Counted from the first letter of the stretch, positions 7,836 through 16,932 are shown. The stretch is DNA of 64,000 nucleotides from Millionella massiliensis (GCF_900104655.1 NZ_FNWD01000002.1:2278246-2342245); one strand, 5' to 3'. A program made the numbers and translations. The notes: generated by a model from the letters alone, not told the origin.

Positions 7836-8933
7836 TTAGTCGCGCGGAATGCGTTCCAGCATGCCGCCGCCGACCACCCGATCCTCCAGGTAGAATACGA
7901 CCGGTTGTCCCGGCATCAATGCCCAGGCCGCATCTTCGGTCAGGGTGACTTCCAACAGACCTTCTAGTGTCGGTGTCAGCCGACATCCGCCGCGGGGATT
8001 GCGACCGATTCCCCGTACGACGATTTGCAGCCGATCGGCTGACCCGAAAAATTCCGAGGTGTCGACCGCGTGCCATGAGCGCAGGATCATCCGTCGGCTG
8101 TACAGAGCCGTGTCGGGCCCTACGATTACCCGGTTTCGGGCAGGGTCTACGGCTACAACCGACAGTGCCGCAGCTTGTGGGTCGAAAAGGGTGAATCCCC
8201 GTTTCTGCCCCGCGGTGTAGAGCGGATACCCTTCGTGGCGGCCGATAACGTGGCCCGCCTCATCGACCACCTCGCCCGGTTGAAGTACCCCGGGCGGCAG
8301 GTGGTGTTTTAGAAAATCGACATACCGCATCCCCTCCAGGAAACAGAGACTCATGCTTTCGCGCCGGGCGGCCAGCTCGGTGAAACGGTATTTGTCCTTC
8401 AGCTGTTGGCGTACTTCGGTTTTGGTGAGGTTGCCCAGTGGAAGCAGGGCCCGCCGAACGATCCCCTCCGGCACGTCCCACAGGTAGTAGGACTGATCTT
8501 TGGCCGGATCGGCGCCGCGGCTGAAGTAGTGGTGTCCGTGGTGTTCGACGCTTCGTACGTAGTGGCCGGTGGCCAGGTGGTGGATTCCCATCCGGTCGGC
8601 CGTTTCGGCCAGCAGTTGCCACTTGATGCGGGGATTGCAGCGGGCGCAGGGCGATGGAGTGCGCCCTGCGGTGTGGTCGGCCAAAAAGGGAGTGAGGATC
8701 TCGGCGCGGAAACGGTCGGCACAGGGGATGACGGTCAGCCCGACGTCGAGCCGTTCGGCAGTGGCCGAGGCTTGTTGCCGGGCCGTTCCCGAATCGAGCA
8801 GGTCGAAAAAAACGGCGCGAGGACGGTATCCCGCCTCGCGCAAAAACAGTACAGCGGCTGCGGAGTCCAGCCCGCCGCTCAAGGCCACGAGCACATCCGC
8901 GCCATACGGAGTATTTTCCGGGGAGTTGCCCAC
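7836..8933 (-). CDS. mnmA: tRNA 2-thiouridine synthase MnmA
   Basis: MnmA adenylates and thiolates U34 of tRNA-Lys, -Glu and -Gln. The 365-residue protein carries the ATP-binding PP-loop SGGLDS (19-24), the catalytic cysteine C99 in ARCNPRIKW, the tRNA contact DQSYYLW (146-152) and the second catalytic cysteine C197 in SLCFLEG. The C-terminal beta-barrel domains follow (about 215-365). SGGLDS replaces the common SGGVDS, as I recall for one of the two MnmA paralogues in many Bacteroidota. It lies 24 bases from the PUR gene on the same strand and is probably co-transcribed from the promoter at 9452-9483. Confidence 0.93.
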   Translation of the reverse strand: MGNSPENTPYGADVLVALSGGLDSAAAVLFLREAGYRPRAVFFDLLDSGTARQQASATAERLDVGLTVIPCADRFRAEILTPFLADHTAGRTPSPCARCNPRIKWQLLAETADRMGIHHLATGHYVRSVEHHGHHYFSRGADPAKDQSYYLWDVPEGIVRRALLPLGNLTKTEVRQQLKDKYRFTELAARRESMSLCFLEGMRYVDFLKHHLPPGVLQPGEVVDEAGHVIGRHEGYPLYTAGQKRGFTLFDPQAAALSVVAVDPARNRVIVGPDTALYSRRMILRSWHAVDTSEFFGSADRLQIVVRGIGRNPRGGCRLTPTLEGLLEVTLTEDAAWALMPGQPVVFYLEDRVVGGGMLERIPRD

Positions 8934-8957
8934 AGCTCGACCGCGGCCGTATTGGGG

Positions 8958-9362
8958 TTAGAGTCCTTTGAAAAACTCCTCTTCCGAGAGGGTCGAGGCC
9001 GGAACGCCGCCGTTGTTGTAGTGGGCTTTGTCCGAAGCGGCACCGATCGAGCTGATGGCCGATCCGTCGGGGTTGAAGAATTCGGGGCGTTCGCGTTTGA
9101 TGTAGTTGATGACCTCTTGGAAGCCTTCGTTGAACTTCTGGAAGTCCTCTTTGTAGAGGTGGATTTTATGTTTGTCGATCATGAAGCTGCCGTCGCGCAT
9201 CTGTTTTTTACGGCTCTCGGTGATGGTCACGTAATAGTCGCCGCCGCGGGTGGCTTTCACGTCGAAGTAGTAGATTCGTTTGCCTGCTTTCACCGGCACG
9301 GAGTACAGTTCGTCCCCCATAGGTTCCATCTCACTTCGGTCATTGTAGTCGAAATTATTCAT
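8958..9362 (-). CDS. PUR-alpha-like DNA/RNA-binding protein (DUF3276)
   Basis: A 134-residue protein that matches the Bacteroidota DUF3276/PUR family: DELYSVPVKAGKRIYYFDVK, then GDYYVTITESRKK and HKIHLYKEDFQKFNEGFQEV, the beta-beta-beta-beta-alpha layout of a PUR repeat that binds single-stranded nucleic acid. A PUR repeat spans about residues 18-100; the C-terminal tail is Ser/Ala-rich. The precise target in bacteria is not established. It has a strong promoter and leads the mnmA operon. Confidence 0.88.
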   Translation of the reverse strand: MNNFDYNDRSEMEPMGDELYSVPVKAGKRIYYFDVKATRGGDYYVTITESRKKQMRDGSFMIDKHKIHLYKEDFQKFNEGFQEVINYIKRERPEFFNPDGSAISSIGAASDKAHYNNGGVPASTLSEEEFFKGL

Positions 9363-9451
9363 ACACGGTTGGTTTAGGTTGTGGCACGTCCTGTGCCTGG
9401 GTGGTTAAAAAATTGAGTGCCGGCGGTTTGCCTGCACGTCTCAATAGTTTT

Positions 9452-9483
9452 CAAATGTATATAAAAAACTTATATCCCCGAAA
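9452..9483 (-). promoter_or_regulatory. Promoter of the PUR-mnmA operon
   Basis: On the minus strand TTTC (9483-9480), a 20-nt spacer and TACATTTG (9459-9452). The leader then carries a small GGCAC/GTGCC hairpin before the ATG at 9362. Confidence 0.65.
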
Positions 9484-9582
9484 CCTTTTTGTTACTTTTC
9501 ATACGAAATTACTGGGTTAAGCGCTTGACTGCGCACGCCTAACGGGGTGGCGTGCATGGCTCTGCGCCATCGGAAAAAGCGT

Positions 9583-9590
9583 TATATTTG
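9583..9590 (+). promoter_or_regulatory. -7 box for the DUF389 gene
   Basis: TATATTTG, exact TAnnTTTG match, 25 bases before the ATG at 9616. No TTG at -33. Confidence 0.5.
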
Positions 9591-9615
9591 CCCTGTCATT
9601 TGACGCTTGATTCCC

Positions 9616-11016
9616 ATGAACGAACTGCAGGACTCCAATAAATCCAACTGGAACCGTTTTGTCGAGTCGCTTCGCGACCGCTTCAACCTCGACGAAGACA
9701 AGGCCTCCGAAGAGGAGGTCAGAGCCAATATTCGCAAAGGGGTCGAATTCCGCGGCACCAACCTCTGGGTGCTGATCTTCGCCATCTTCATCGCATCGAT
9801 CGGCCTGAATGTCAACTCGACGGCCGTCATTATCGGCGCCATGCTCATCTCGCCCCTGATGGGGCCCATCATGGGGGTCGGACTGGCTCTGGGCGTCAAC
9901 AATTTTGACGTGATGAAGCGTTCGTTGCGCAGTCTGGGGCTGGCGGCGCTCGTTGGGCTCATCACTTCGACCCTTTACTTTTGGATCAGCCCCCTCAGTA
10001 CGGCCCAAAGCGAGTTGCTGGCTCGTACGACCCCCACGATCTATGATGTGCTGATTGCCTTGTTCGGCGGGATGGCCGGCATCGTGGCTCAGTCGCGCAA
10101 GGACCGCACCTCGACTGTCATTCCCGGGGTGGCCATCGCAACGGCCCTGATGCCGCCGCTCTGTACGGCCGGCTTCGGGTTGGCGCGCGGCAATATGGCT
10201 TTCTTTATCGGCGCTTTCTACCTCTTCTTCATCAATGCCGTCTTTATTGCTGTCGGGACGTTTATTATCGTTCGCTTCCTGAAGTATAAGAAGGTCGAAT
10301 TCGTCGACCCCAAAAAGGAACTTCGCGCTCGGCGTTACATGACGGTGATTGTGACCATCACGCTGGTGCCCAGCGTCATCCTGGCTTACGGCATCGTGCA
10401 ACGCACAATCTTTGAATCCAACGCCAAAAACTATATCGACAAGGTGCTCAATTTCGACGGAAGCGAGATCATCAGTGCCGTGCCGACCTATGCCGGTGAC
10501 AGCAGCACCATCGAGGTGATGCTGGTGGGCAAGAAGGTGTCGGAAGATGTGCTCGATGTGGCGCGGCGGCAGATGGAGGCCTACAGCCTGAAGCATACCA
10601 CGCTGATCGTGCGTCAGGCCGGAGTTGACAACACGTTTGATACGCATACCCTGCAAAACGTGCTGCGCAGCAACACCGAAATGCTCGACGAGAAAAACCG
10701 GAGAATCGAGGAACTGGAGCGGTTGGCCGACCGCTACCTGAGCGATACGCTTCCGGTGAAGGACATATCGTATGAGCTTCGTTCGTTGTGGGGTAGCCAC
10801 ATCCGGAGCGTCAGCCTGGCCAAGGCGCCCGTGTTCGGAAACGACGGAAACGCCATCGATACGGCGGTCTTCTGCTACCTGACCACGGCAGAGAATGTGT
10901 CGCTCGACCGTCAGCAGCGCGAAAAACTGACCCAGTGGCTGCGGGCGCGCACGAAGATGAATAAAGTCGAACTGATTGTGGCCCGACAGGAGGCCGATAC
11001 CGCCTCGATGCGTTAA
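9616..11016 (+). CDS. DUF389 family membrane protein
   Basis: A 466-residue inner-membrane protein with the DUF389 hallmark around residues 50-110: GTNLWVLIFAIFIASIGLN, VNSTAVIIGAMLISPLMGPI and MGVGLALG. A second conserved stretch is PGVAIATALMPPLCTAGFGLA (about residues 170-190). About seven membrane segments fill residues 50-270; the rest is a soluble tail (about 270-466) with a possible coiled coil (DEKNRRIEELERLADRYL). Start: a TTG at 9607 is also in frame, but the ATG at 9616 fits the -7 box at 9583. The function of the family is not established. It is transcribed alone. Confidence 0.85.
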   Translation: MNELQDSNKSNWNRFVESLRDRFNLDEDKASEEEVRANIRKGVEFRGTNLWVLIFAIFIASIGLNVNSTAVIIGAMLISPLMGPIMGVGLALGVNNFDVMKRSLRSLGLAALVGLITSTLYFWISPLSTAQSELLARTTPTIYDVLIALFGGMAGIVAQSRKDRTSTVIPGVAIATALMPPLCTAGFGLARGNMAFFIGAFYLFFINAVFIAVGTFIIVRFLKYKKVEFVDPKKELRARRYMTVIVTITLVPSVILAYGIVQRTIFESNAKNYIDKVLNFDGSEIISAVPTYAGDSSTIEVMLVGKKVSEDVLDVARRQMEAYSLKHTTLIVRQAGVDNTFDTHTLQNVLRSNTEMLDEKNRRIEELERLADRYLSDTLPVKDISYELRSLWGSHIRSVSLAKAPVFGNDGNAIDTAVFCYLTTAENVSLDRQQREKLTQWLRARTKMNKVELIVARQEADTASMR

Positions 11017-11317
11017 ACCCGGCGCCGTGGGTAATGTGTGGGGGCCGAAGTGGGGGGAGCCGGAACTGAAGCAGGGGCGGAGTAGCGCTGAGGGAGTGCG
11101 GCTGTGAAGGGGCGTGAGCGGTGAAAGTGACGGGGGCGAGCCGGGGACGTAAGGATTCGGTTGTAGAGTAGAGGTGATGGCTCGTCCGACGGTCGGTCGG
11201 CTGGGAGGAGCGGGGGAGAGGGAGTGATGGGGAAAATGTGGCCGGAGAGTGGTGTAGCAGAAAACGGTGGGTCGGAAAACGATGAACGAAAATTAAACAT
11301 AAACATATCAATACACC
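11017..11317. other. Intergenic region
   Basis: Strongly G-rich on the plus strand, no gene, hairpin terminator or TAnnTTTG box identified before the lipoprotein gene at 11318. Confidence 0.55.
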
Positions 11318-13960
11318 ATGAGAAAAACACTCTACACCGTGTTGGCCGCGGCTCTGCTGACGGCCTGCGGCGGCAGCGGACAGCTGATCCAGGATCAGCA
11401 AACGCGTCAGAGCGTTGAGAGCAACATCGCCTCGCGTTCGTCGTGGCTGCCCGAGATGCCCGCCGATGCCACCCCCGAAGAGAAAGAGGGCCTGCAATTC
11501 CTCTATGCCTACATGCTGGTCAGCGACGTGGCCGACTATGCGCCCGAACTCTACCTGAGCAACGTACGCTCCTCGCTTCAGGCCCGTGCCGAAATGCCCT
11601 GGGGACAGACCGTGCCCAACGACCTCTTTCTGCACTACGTACTGCCCGTGCGTATCAACAACGAGAATCTCGACACCTCGCGTGTGACCTTCTATAACGA
11701 ACTGAAAGATCGTGTGAAGGGGCTGAGCATGGCCGACGCTATCCTCGAAGTGAACCACTGGTGCCACGAAAAGGTGGTTTACTCGCCCTCGGACGGCCGT
11801 ACGATGTCGCCTTCGGCCTGCGTGCGCAATGCGCAGGGACGGTGCGGCGAAGAGTCCACCTTCACGGTGGCCGCTCTGCGTGCCGTCGGGATTCCCGCCC
11901 GCCAGGTCTATACCCCCCGCTGGGCCCACACCGACGACAACCATGCCTGGGTTGAGGCCTGGGCCGACGGCAAATGGTACTACTTCGGCGCCTGTGAACC
12001 CGAACCGGTGCTCAACATGGGTTGGTTCGACGGTCCCAGCAAACGCGGTATGCTGATGCACACCAAAGTCTTCGGCAACTACATCGGCGATGAAGAGGTC
12101 ATCAGCCAGACTCCGCTCTACACCGAAATCAACGTGACCCACAACTACGCCCCCGTAGCCACCGCCACCATCGTGGTGAAGGACTCGACGGGAGCGCCCG
12201 TGCCCGGTGCCCGACTCGATTTCGGCATTTACAACTACGCAGAATTCTACCCCGCCGTGCGCAAGACGGCCGATGCCAACGGTACGACGACCATGACGGC
12301 CGGTCTGGGCGATATGCTCGTCTGGGCTACCGACGGCACGCGCTTCGGCTATAAAAAACTCTCGTTCGGCCAGCAGGATACGCTGACCATCATGCTCAAC
12401 CACTGTGGCGGTGCCGGTGAGGCCTACACGGTCGATTTTGATATCGTGCCCCCGGTCGAAGGCAAGACCGCAAACAGCGTGACCCCCGAACAGCGCGCGG
12501 CCAACAACGTGCGGATGGCTCAGGAAGACTCGATCCGCAATGCCTATATCGCCAGCTGGATGTCCATGGCCGATGCCTTCGCGCTGGCCGAAAAACTCGG
12601 TGCCGATACCACCAAGGTGTGGAACGTGATTGCGACGAGCCGTGGCAACTGGGCTGCGATCGCGCAGTTCCTGACCGATGCTGCCGCTGCCGGTCAGCTG
12701 GATGTGGCCTTCGACCTGTTGGATGTGGTGGCGCCGAAGGATCTGCAGGATACCCCGGCCGCAGTGCTGACCGATCACCTGACGGGTGCCGCTCCCTACA
12801 AGGATCGCCCCTGGTTTAAAGAGTATATCCTTAATCCGCGTGTCGGCACCGAACTGCTCGTGCCGTATCGTGCCGCCATGGCCGGCGAACCGGCCGAGAT
12901 CGAAGCGATCATCGCCAAGGCAAAGGCCGTTCAACTGGCCGACAGCCTGAATCCGAGCCGTATCCCGATGTCGGCGATCGGTGTGCAGCGGCTGAACATG
13001 GGCGACAAGGCCGGTCGTGACCGTTACTTCATCGCCATGGCCCGCAGCAAGGGTATCCCGGCGCGGTACGAACCGGTGACCGGTCGTCTGCAGTACTACG
13101 ATCTGTCGGCTGCCGACGGTGCGCAGGCGTGGGTGAATGTCGATTTCGACGGCGAACTGGCTGCTCTGGCTGCCGCCCGGGTTCCGCGCGGTACGCTGAT
13201 GATCAACTACACACCGACCAAAAATAACGACGACCCGAAATATTACAGCCATTTCACCGTGGCCAAACTCAAGGACGGCCGTTATTCGACCATCGAACTG
13301 AGTAATCCGGATGTCGATATGGGGGCTGCCGGCGCCCTGTCGGCCATCTTCACCCGTCCGGTCGAACTGGAGGTGGGCGACTATATGCTGGTGAGCGGTA
13401 CCCGTATGGCCAACGGCACGGTGCTGAGCCAGGTGCAGTTCTTCTCGGTCGAAGAGGGCAAGCAGACCACGCTCGACATGACCATGCGCGAAGATGACCA
13501 TTCGGTACAGGTGATCGGGACGATGAATCCCGAAGCCCGTTTCGTGCCGAAGGGTGCATCGGAGCCGCAGTCGATTCTGGCTACGACCGGTCGCGGTTAT
13601 TTCGTGCTGGCGCTGCTGGAGGCCAAGAAGGAACCGACCAACCACGCTATGCGTGACATCGCGGCTCTGAAGTCGGAATTGGAGCAGTGGAACCGCGGAC
13701 TGGTGTTCCTCTTCGCCAGCGAAGATCAGTTGGCCGCATTCGACCCGGCCGAGTTCGGTAGCCTGCCGAACACCATCACCTACGGGGTCGATCAGGATGG
13801 GTCGGTGTCGGCGATGCTGAAACAGTCGCTCGAACTGACCAACATGAACGACCTGCCGGTATTCGTGGTGGCCGATACGTTCGGTCGCGTGGTCTTCGTA
13901 TCGCAGGGCTACCGCATCGGCATGGGCGAACAGATGATGAAGATCATCAACTCGCTGTAA
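11318..13960 (+). CDS. Lipoprotein with tandem transglutaminase-like units and thioredoxin-fold tail
   Basis: An exported 880-residue lipoprotein (signal ending LLTAC, C17). Residues about 140-230 are a transglutaminase-like core with nucleophile C176 (GRCGEESTF), H209 (DDNHAWVEAW) and an acidic third position near E227. A beta-sandwich region follows (about 265-375). Around residues 555-615 the same pattern recurs (RSKGIPAR as in RAVGIPAR, AQAWVNVDF as in NHAWVEAW) but Cys aligns with K564 and His with Q603, so this copy looks catalytically dead. The end (about 755-880) has a thioredoxin-like pattern without CxxC. A role in peptide or cell-wall processing is guesswork. It is monocistronic. 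Confidence 0.85.
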   Translation: MRKTLYTVLAAALLTACGGSGQLIQDQQTRQSVESNIASRSSWLPEMPADATPEEKEGLQFLYAYMLVSDVADYAPELYLSNVRSSLQARAEMPWGQTVPNDLFLHYVLPVRINNENLDTSRVTFYNELKDRVKGLSMADAILEVNHWCHEKVVYSPSDGRTMSPSACVRNAQGRCGEESTFTVAALRAVGIPARQVYTPRWAHTDDNHAWVEAWADGKWYYFGACEPEPVLNMGWFDGPSKRGMLMHTKVFGNYIGDEEVISQTPLYTEINVTHNYAPVATATIVVKDSTGAPVPGARLDFGIYNYAEFYPAVRKTADANGTTTMTAGLGDMLVWATDGTRFGYKKLSFGQQDTLTIMLNHCGGAGEAYTVDFDIVPPVEGKTANSVTPEQRAANNVRMAQEDSIRNAYIASWMSMADAFALAEKLGADTTKVWNVIATSRGNWAAIAQFLTDAAAAGQLDVAFDLLDVVAPKDLQDTPAAVLTDHLTGAAPYKDRPWFKEYILNPRVGTELLVPYRAAMAGEPAEIEAIIAKAKAVQLADSLNPSRIPMSAIGVQRLNMGDKAGRDRYFIAMARSKGIPARYEPVTGRLQYYDLSAADGAQAWVNVDFDGELAALAAARVPRGTLMINYTPTKNNDDPKYYSHFTVAKLKDGRYSTIELSNPDVDMGAAGALSAIFTRPVELEVGDYMLVSGTRMANGTVLSQVQFFSVEEGKQTTLDMTMREDDHSVQVIGTMNPEARFVPKGASEPQSILATTGRGYFVLALLEAKKEPTNHAMRDIAALKSELEQWNRGLVFLFASEDQLAAFDPAEFGSLPNTITYGVDQDGSVSAMLKQSLELTNMNDLPVFVVADTFGRVVFVSQGYRIGMGEQMMKIINSL

Positions 13961-13980
13961 ACGGTTCCGGCCGGTATATT

Positions 13981-14018
13981 TCGGGGATCTTTTCTGTGAA
14001 GAAAAGATCCCCGATTTG
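13981..14018 (+). terminator. Terminator between convergent genes
   Basis: 14-bp perfect arms TCGGGGATCTTTTC (13981-13994) and GAAAAGATCCCCGA (14001-14014), 6-nt loop, followed by TTTG on the plus strand. It ends the lipoprotein transcript and may also serve the leftward NVEALA operon. Confidence 0.8.
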
Positions 14019-14306
14019 TCAATATACATTCGGATCGTTAACACAGAACCATTGATAGCCCAAAACAAGGGTTCCGTCAGCCGACACCATGTCGTAAATA
14101 CAACAGTCGTCTTTATTGCCGGTATGTTTACAAGGTATCCTAACCGAAGGGAATTCTTTGTCAGACGAAATCCCCATAGCCTCGATATTGGCCAAGGCGA
14201 GGTCGGATACTACGAACCGATCTATCTGCACTGACGTGTAGTTGAAAATGGAGATTGTTCCCGATGCAGCAAGTATGGCAACGCCGGCGAGTAATTGCTT
14301 ATTCAT
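14019..14306 (-). CDS. NVEALA-family small exported protein (copy 1)
   Basis: 95 residues: a hydrophobic leader (MNKQLLAGVAILAASGTISI), then SDLALANIEAMG (about 34-45), a variant of the NVEALA motif. Next comes a cysteine segment IPCKHTGNKDDCCIY (about 57-71). The second small gene of the operon (15422-15700) repeats the same order with SDLTLANIEAIG and IPCRYTGDEYDHCIF, so the two are paralogues. The NVEALA family is defined by such short Bacteroidota proteins and has no settled function. It is last in a leftward operon, 21 bases after the propeller gene. Confidence 0.8.
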   Translation of the reverse strand: MNKQLLAGVAILAASGTISIFNYTSVQIDRFVVSDLALANIEAMGISSDKEFPSVRIPCKHTGNKDDCCIYDMVSADGTLVLGYQWFCVNDPNVY

Positions 14307-14327
14307 ATTTTTCTGATTTTAATGATT

Positions 14328-15410
14328 CTACAATTTTACCCGCACGATATGATCTTCCCACGAGGTCGAGTCCGTATGGCGGGCATACATATAATCGTTC
14401 CAGCTGTCGACGGTTACGTTTTTGACCGGTCTGTCCAGTAGGATACGTCTGATAGGCTCGCCGTTCCAGTCGAAAACAAGGATTTCGAATGCGGTGCCGA
14501 ATGAAGGATGTCCCTCCAGAGCTTCTGCGTCTTTGTCTCTGTGGTTGCGGGGCGTCAGGTAGATATATTCTCGGGTAGCCTGGACATAAAAACCAGACAG
14601 CGTTTCGCCCGAGATCCGGGGATTGATGCCGTCGGCAGCCAAAGCGAATTGTGGGACGGCATCGTAAAGCAGTTTGACATTCCCAGGTATCGAGTCTTGC
14701 AAGGAGAAGATCATGACATAACGAGAATTTTGTGCCGAAAAAACATATTCGTTGTATTCTGGTCGTTTTTGCAAAGTGCCTATAAAAGCGGTGCCCAGCG
14801 TAATTTCAGGACATGCGACACCGGCGTCTGGATAAGGAAAAGCAATGGGCGTGACGACCGAATCGCCGGCCTTGAAGTAGCCGAACATATGCTCCTTATC
14901 GTTCAGTATCTGCGCCATGAAAGTGTCGTCGCAACCGGTCGGAACGATTGAAAATAGCGGATCTGTTGTCGGAAGACTCAATGTACTCCAGGTCTTTACA
15001 TCGGTCATACCGTCCGGCTCGCCGAGGTCGATACCGTACGCCTTTTCGTTGGATTGTTGGTCGATGAGATACAGTTTGTCACAATCTTCGAGACGGATCG
15101 CCCGACTGAAAATAGCCTCATAAGGTCCTTTCCCTTTTTTTTGCACCGGCGCCGAGAAAATCAGCGAATCGTTTCGCAGGACGTAATAGCTGAAATTGTC
15201 CGGTTGGGAGATGTTGTACATCAAGATACCTTTGTCCATAATTTCCATGCCGCCCGTACGGAACAAGGCCGAATCGGCGGGTACAATCCGGGTGTCGAGA
15301 CGGGTTGTTTTCCCCTCCCATCGGTAATCGTCTGGTTGACGAGGCGAATGAGTGCATCCGGTGACAAATGCTGAAATTGCGCTAATGCACAAAAGGATAT
15401 GAAATTTCAT
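14328..15410 (-). CDS. TolB-like six-bladed beta-propeller lipoprotein
   Basis: 360 residues with a lipoprotein signal (MKFHILLCISAISAFVTGC, C19). The mature part has repeated blade-like units: strands ending in aromatic residues, turns such as IRLEDCDKLYLIDQQ, YVMIFSLQDS and EILVFDWNGEPIRRILLD (about 315-335). This fits the TolB-like propeller proteins usually found beside NVEALA genes in Bacteroidota. It is presumably a periplasmic or surface binding protein; the ligand, perhaps the NVEALA product, is unknown. It sits between the two NVEALA genes with gaps of 11 and 21 bases, so one mRNA is likely. Confidence 0.8.
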   Translation of the reverse strand: MKFHILLCISAISAFVTGCTHSPRQPDDYRWEGKTTRLDTRIVPADSALFRTGGMEIMDKGILMYNISQPDNFSYYVLRNDSLIFSAPVQKKGKGPYEAIFSRAIRLEDCDKLYLIDQQSNEKAYGIDLGEPDGMTDVKTWSTLSLPTTDPLFSIVPTGCDDTFMAQILNDKEHMFGYFKAGDSVVTPIAFPYPDAGVACPEITLGTAFIGTLQKRPEYNEYVFSAQNSRYVMIFSLQDSIPGNVKLLYDAVPQFALAADGINPRISGETLSGFYVQATREYIYLTPRNHRDKDAEALEGHPSFGTAFEILVFDWNGEPIRRILLDRPVKNVTVDSWNDYMYARHTDSTSWEDHIVRVKL

Positions 15411-15421
15411 AAACCGTCCGA

Positions 15422-15700
15422 TTAAAGAATTTCGTTGACAAATCCGTCCAATCCTTCCAGTTTGGATTTGCCGTCGGTTGTGATAACTATAAATATGCAG
15501 TGGTCGTATTCATCTCCGGTATATCTGCACGGGATTTTGACCACACTTTCCGGGCTTTCGAATCCTATGGCCTCGATATTGGCGAGGGTGAGGTCCGAAA
15601 GTTGCTCTTCCGGCTGTGTACTAAGGTAACTCAGTACGCTCACCGCGCCTAGCGCGAGCATTGCGCCCATTACAACCTGTATTTTAGTGGACTTTTTCAT
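15422..15700 (-). CDS. NVEALA-family small exported protein (copy 2)
   Basis: 92 residues starting MKKSTKIQVVMGAMLALGAV, a basic-then-hydrophobic leader; a longer reading from 15742 only adds residues upstream of this leader. Residues about 34-45 are SDLTLANIEAIG, followed by IPCRYTGDEYDHCIF with two cysteines ten residues apart. It is the first gene of the operon after the promoter at 15760-15790. Base composition of the cassette is visibly more AT-rich than flanking housekeeping genes, consistent with accessory content. Confidence 0.78.
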   Translation of the reverse strand: MKKSTKIQVVMGAMLALGAVSVLSYLSTQPEEQLSDLTLANIEAIGFESPESVVKIPCRYTGDEYDHCIFIVITTDGKSKLEGLDGFVNEIL

Positions 15701-15759
15701 AATTGTGAAGTTTTGGTAAATAAATAGCGTAATTTCGATCAATAGAAACAGTCTAAGAA

Positions 15760-15790
15760 CGAAAGTAAAGATATGTAATTAAAAAACAAA
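15760..15790 (-). promoter_or_regulatory. Promoter of the NVEALA operon
   Basis: On the minus strand TTTG (15790-15787), a 19-nt spacer and TACTTTCG (15767-15760), one mismatch to TAnnTTTG. About 60 bases before the ATG at 15700. Confidence 0.65.
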
Positions 15791-15854
15791 TTTTTTGTAT
15801 CAAAATTCTGCGAAAATTCATTATCGATTCCGGTCGATATTCTCTGAAAAAAAC

Positions 15855-15862
15855 TATCTTTG
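15855..15862 (+). promoter_or_regulatory. -7 box for the DUF368 gene
   Basis: TATCTTTG, exact TAnnTTTG match, 26 bases before the ATG at 15889. No good -33 TTG. Confidence 0.5.
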
Positions 15863-15888
15863 TTACTCTTTCACAATCAGTAACCTCT

Positions 15889-16839
15889 ATGAAAGAAAAG
15901 AGAAACTACCTGATGCTGGTGCTCAAAGGAATCGGAATGGGCGCCGCCGACGTGATCCCCGGCGTGTCGGGCGGCACGATCGCCTTCATTACCGGAATCT
16001 ACGAAGAGCTGATCAGCTCGATCCGTTCGTTCGACCTCACGGCCGTGCGGAAACTCCTCCGGTTCGACCTGCGCGGATTCTGGAAACATATCAACGGCAG
16101 TTTCCTCTTTTCGGTGCTGGCCGGGATCGGCATCTCGATCTTCTCGCTGGCCAAGTTGATGAAATACCTGCTCGAAACCCACCCCATCTTTGTGTGGTCG
16201 TTCTTCTTCGGGCTGATCATCGCCTCGTCGTGGCTGGTGGCACGTGAAGTCAAACGGTGGAGCGTCGGGACGGTCATCGCCCTGATCGCCGGCATCGCTG
16301 TGGCATACGTGATTACGGTGATGAGCCCCGCCTCGACACCCGATGCCTGGTGGTTCATTATCCTCTCGGGGGCTGTGGCCATTTGTGCCATGATCCTGCC
16401 CGGAATCTCCGGCGCCTTCATCCTGCTGCTGATGGGCAAATACGCCTATATCATCGGAGCCGTCTCGACCTTTAATCTGCCGGTGCTGCTGCTCTTTGCC
16501 GTGGGCGCCGTGGCCGGGATCATCAGCTTCTCGCACCTGCTCTCGTGGCTGCTGGCCAAATACCACGGCATGACCGTCGCCCTGCTGACCGGCTTCATGC
16601 TCGGTTCGCTGAACAAAATCTGGCCCTGGAAAGAGACCCTCGAAACCTATACCGACAGCCATGGGGTCGTACAGCCCCTCGTCGAACGCAACGTGTTGCC
16701 CGCGACGTTCGAGCAGATCACCGGCCAGCCCGCTCTGCTGGGGTGGGCGATCCTCTTCATCGCAATCGGTTTCCTGCTGATCTGGGGCATCGAAAAGGTG
16801 GCTGCCGTGCTCGGTAGCAAACGTGAAAAAGCCAATTAA
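15889..16839 (+). CDS. DUF368 membrane protein, likely undecaprenyl-phosphate translocase (PopT family)
   Basis: A 316-residue polytopic membrane protein. The DUF368 signature GMGAADVIPGVSGGTIAFITGIYE occupies residues 16-39 and a second glycine-rich PGISGAFILLLMGKY lies around 170-185, the two-fold repeat expected for the family. DUF368 members were recently identified as flippases that return undecaprenyl phosphate, the lipid carrier of cell-envelope synthesis, across the membrane. About eight to nine hydrophobic helices can be counted. It is followed 93 bases later by aroE on the same strand. Confidence 0.9.
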   Translation: MKEKRNYLMLVLKGIGMGAADVIPGVSGGTIAFITGIYEELISSIRSFDLTAVRKLLRFDLRGFWKHINGSFLFSVLAGIGISIFSLAKLMKYLLETHPIFVWSFFFGLIIASSWLVAREVKRWSVGTVIALIAGIAVAYVITVMSPASTPDAWWFIILSGAVAICAMILPGISGAFILLLMGKYAYIIGAVSTFNLPVLLLFAVGAVAGIISFSHLLSWLLAKYHGMTVALLTGFMLGSLNKIWPWKETLETYTDSHGVVQPLVERNVLPATFEQITGQPALLGWAILFIAIGFLLIWGIEKVAAVLGSKREKAN

Positions 16840-16932
16840 TACCGATTCCGTCTGCGAAAAGGGGCGGCGGAGAGCGGGACTGCATGTTTCCGTGGCCGGT
16901 CCGTTCCGCAGGCAGACAATATCTCTGAAGCT

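Noticed and set aside
10811..14068. Very long open frame (1085 codons) on the minus strand opposite the transglutaminase lipoprotein
   Set aside because: It is an antisense shadow: the plus-strand protein has a signal, domain motifs and a terminator, while the antisense product is low-complexity His/Arg/Gly-rich.
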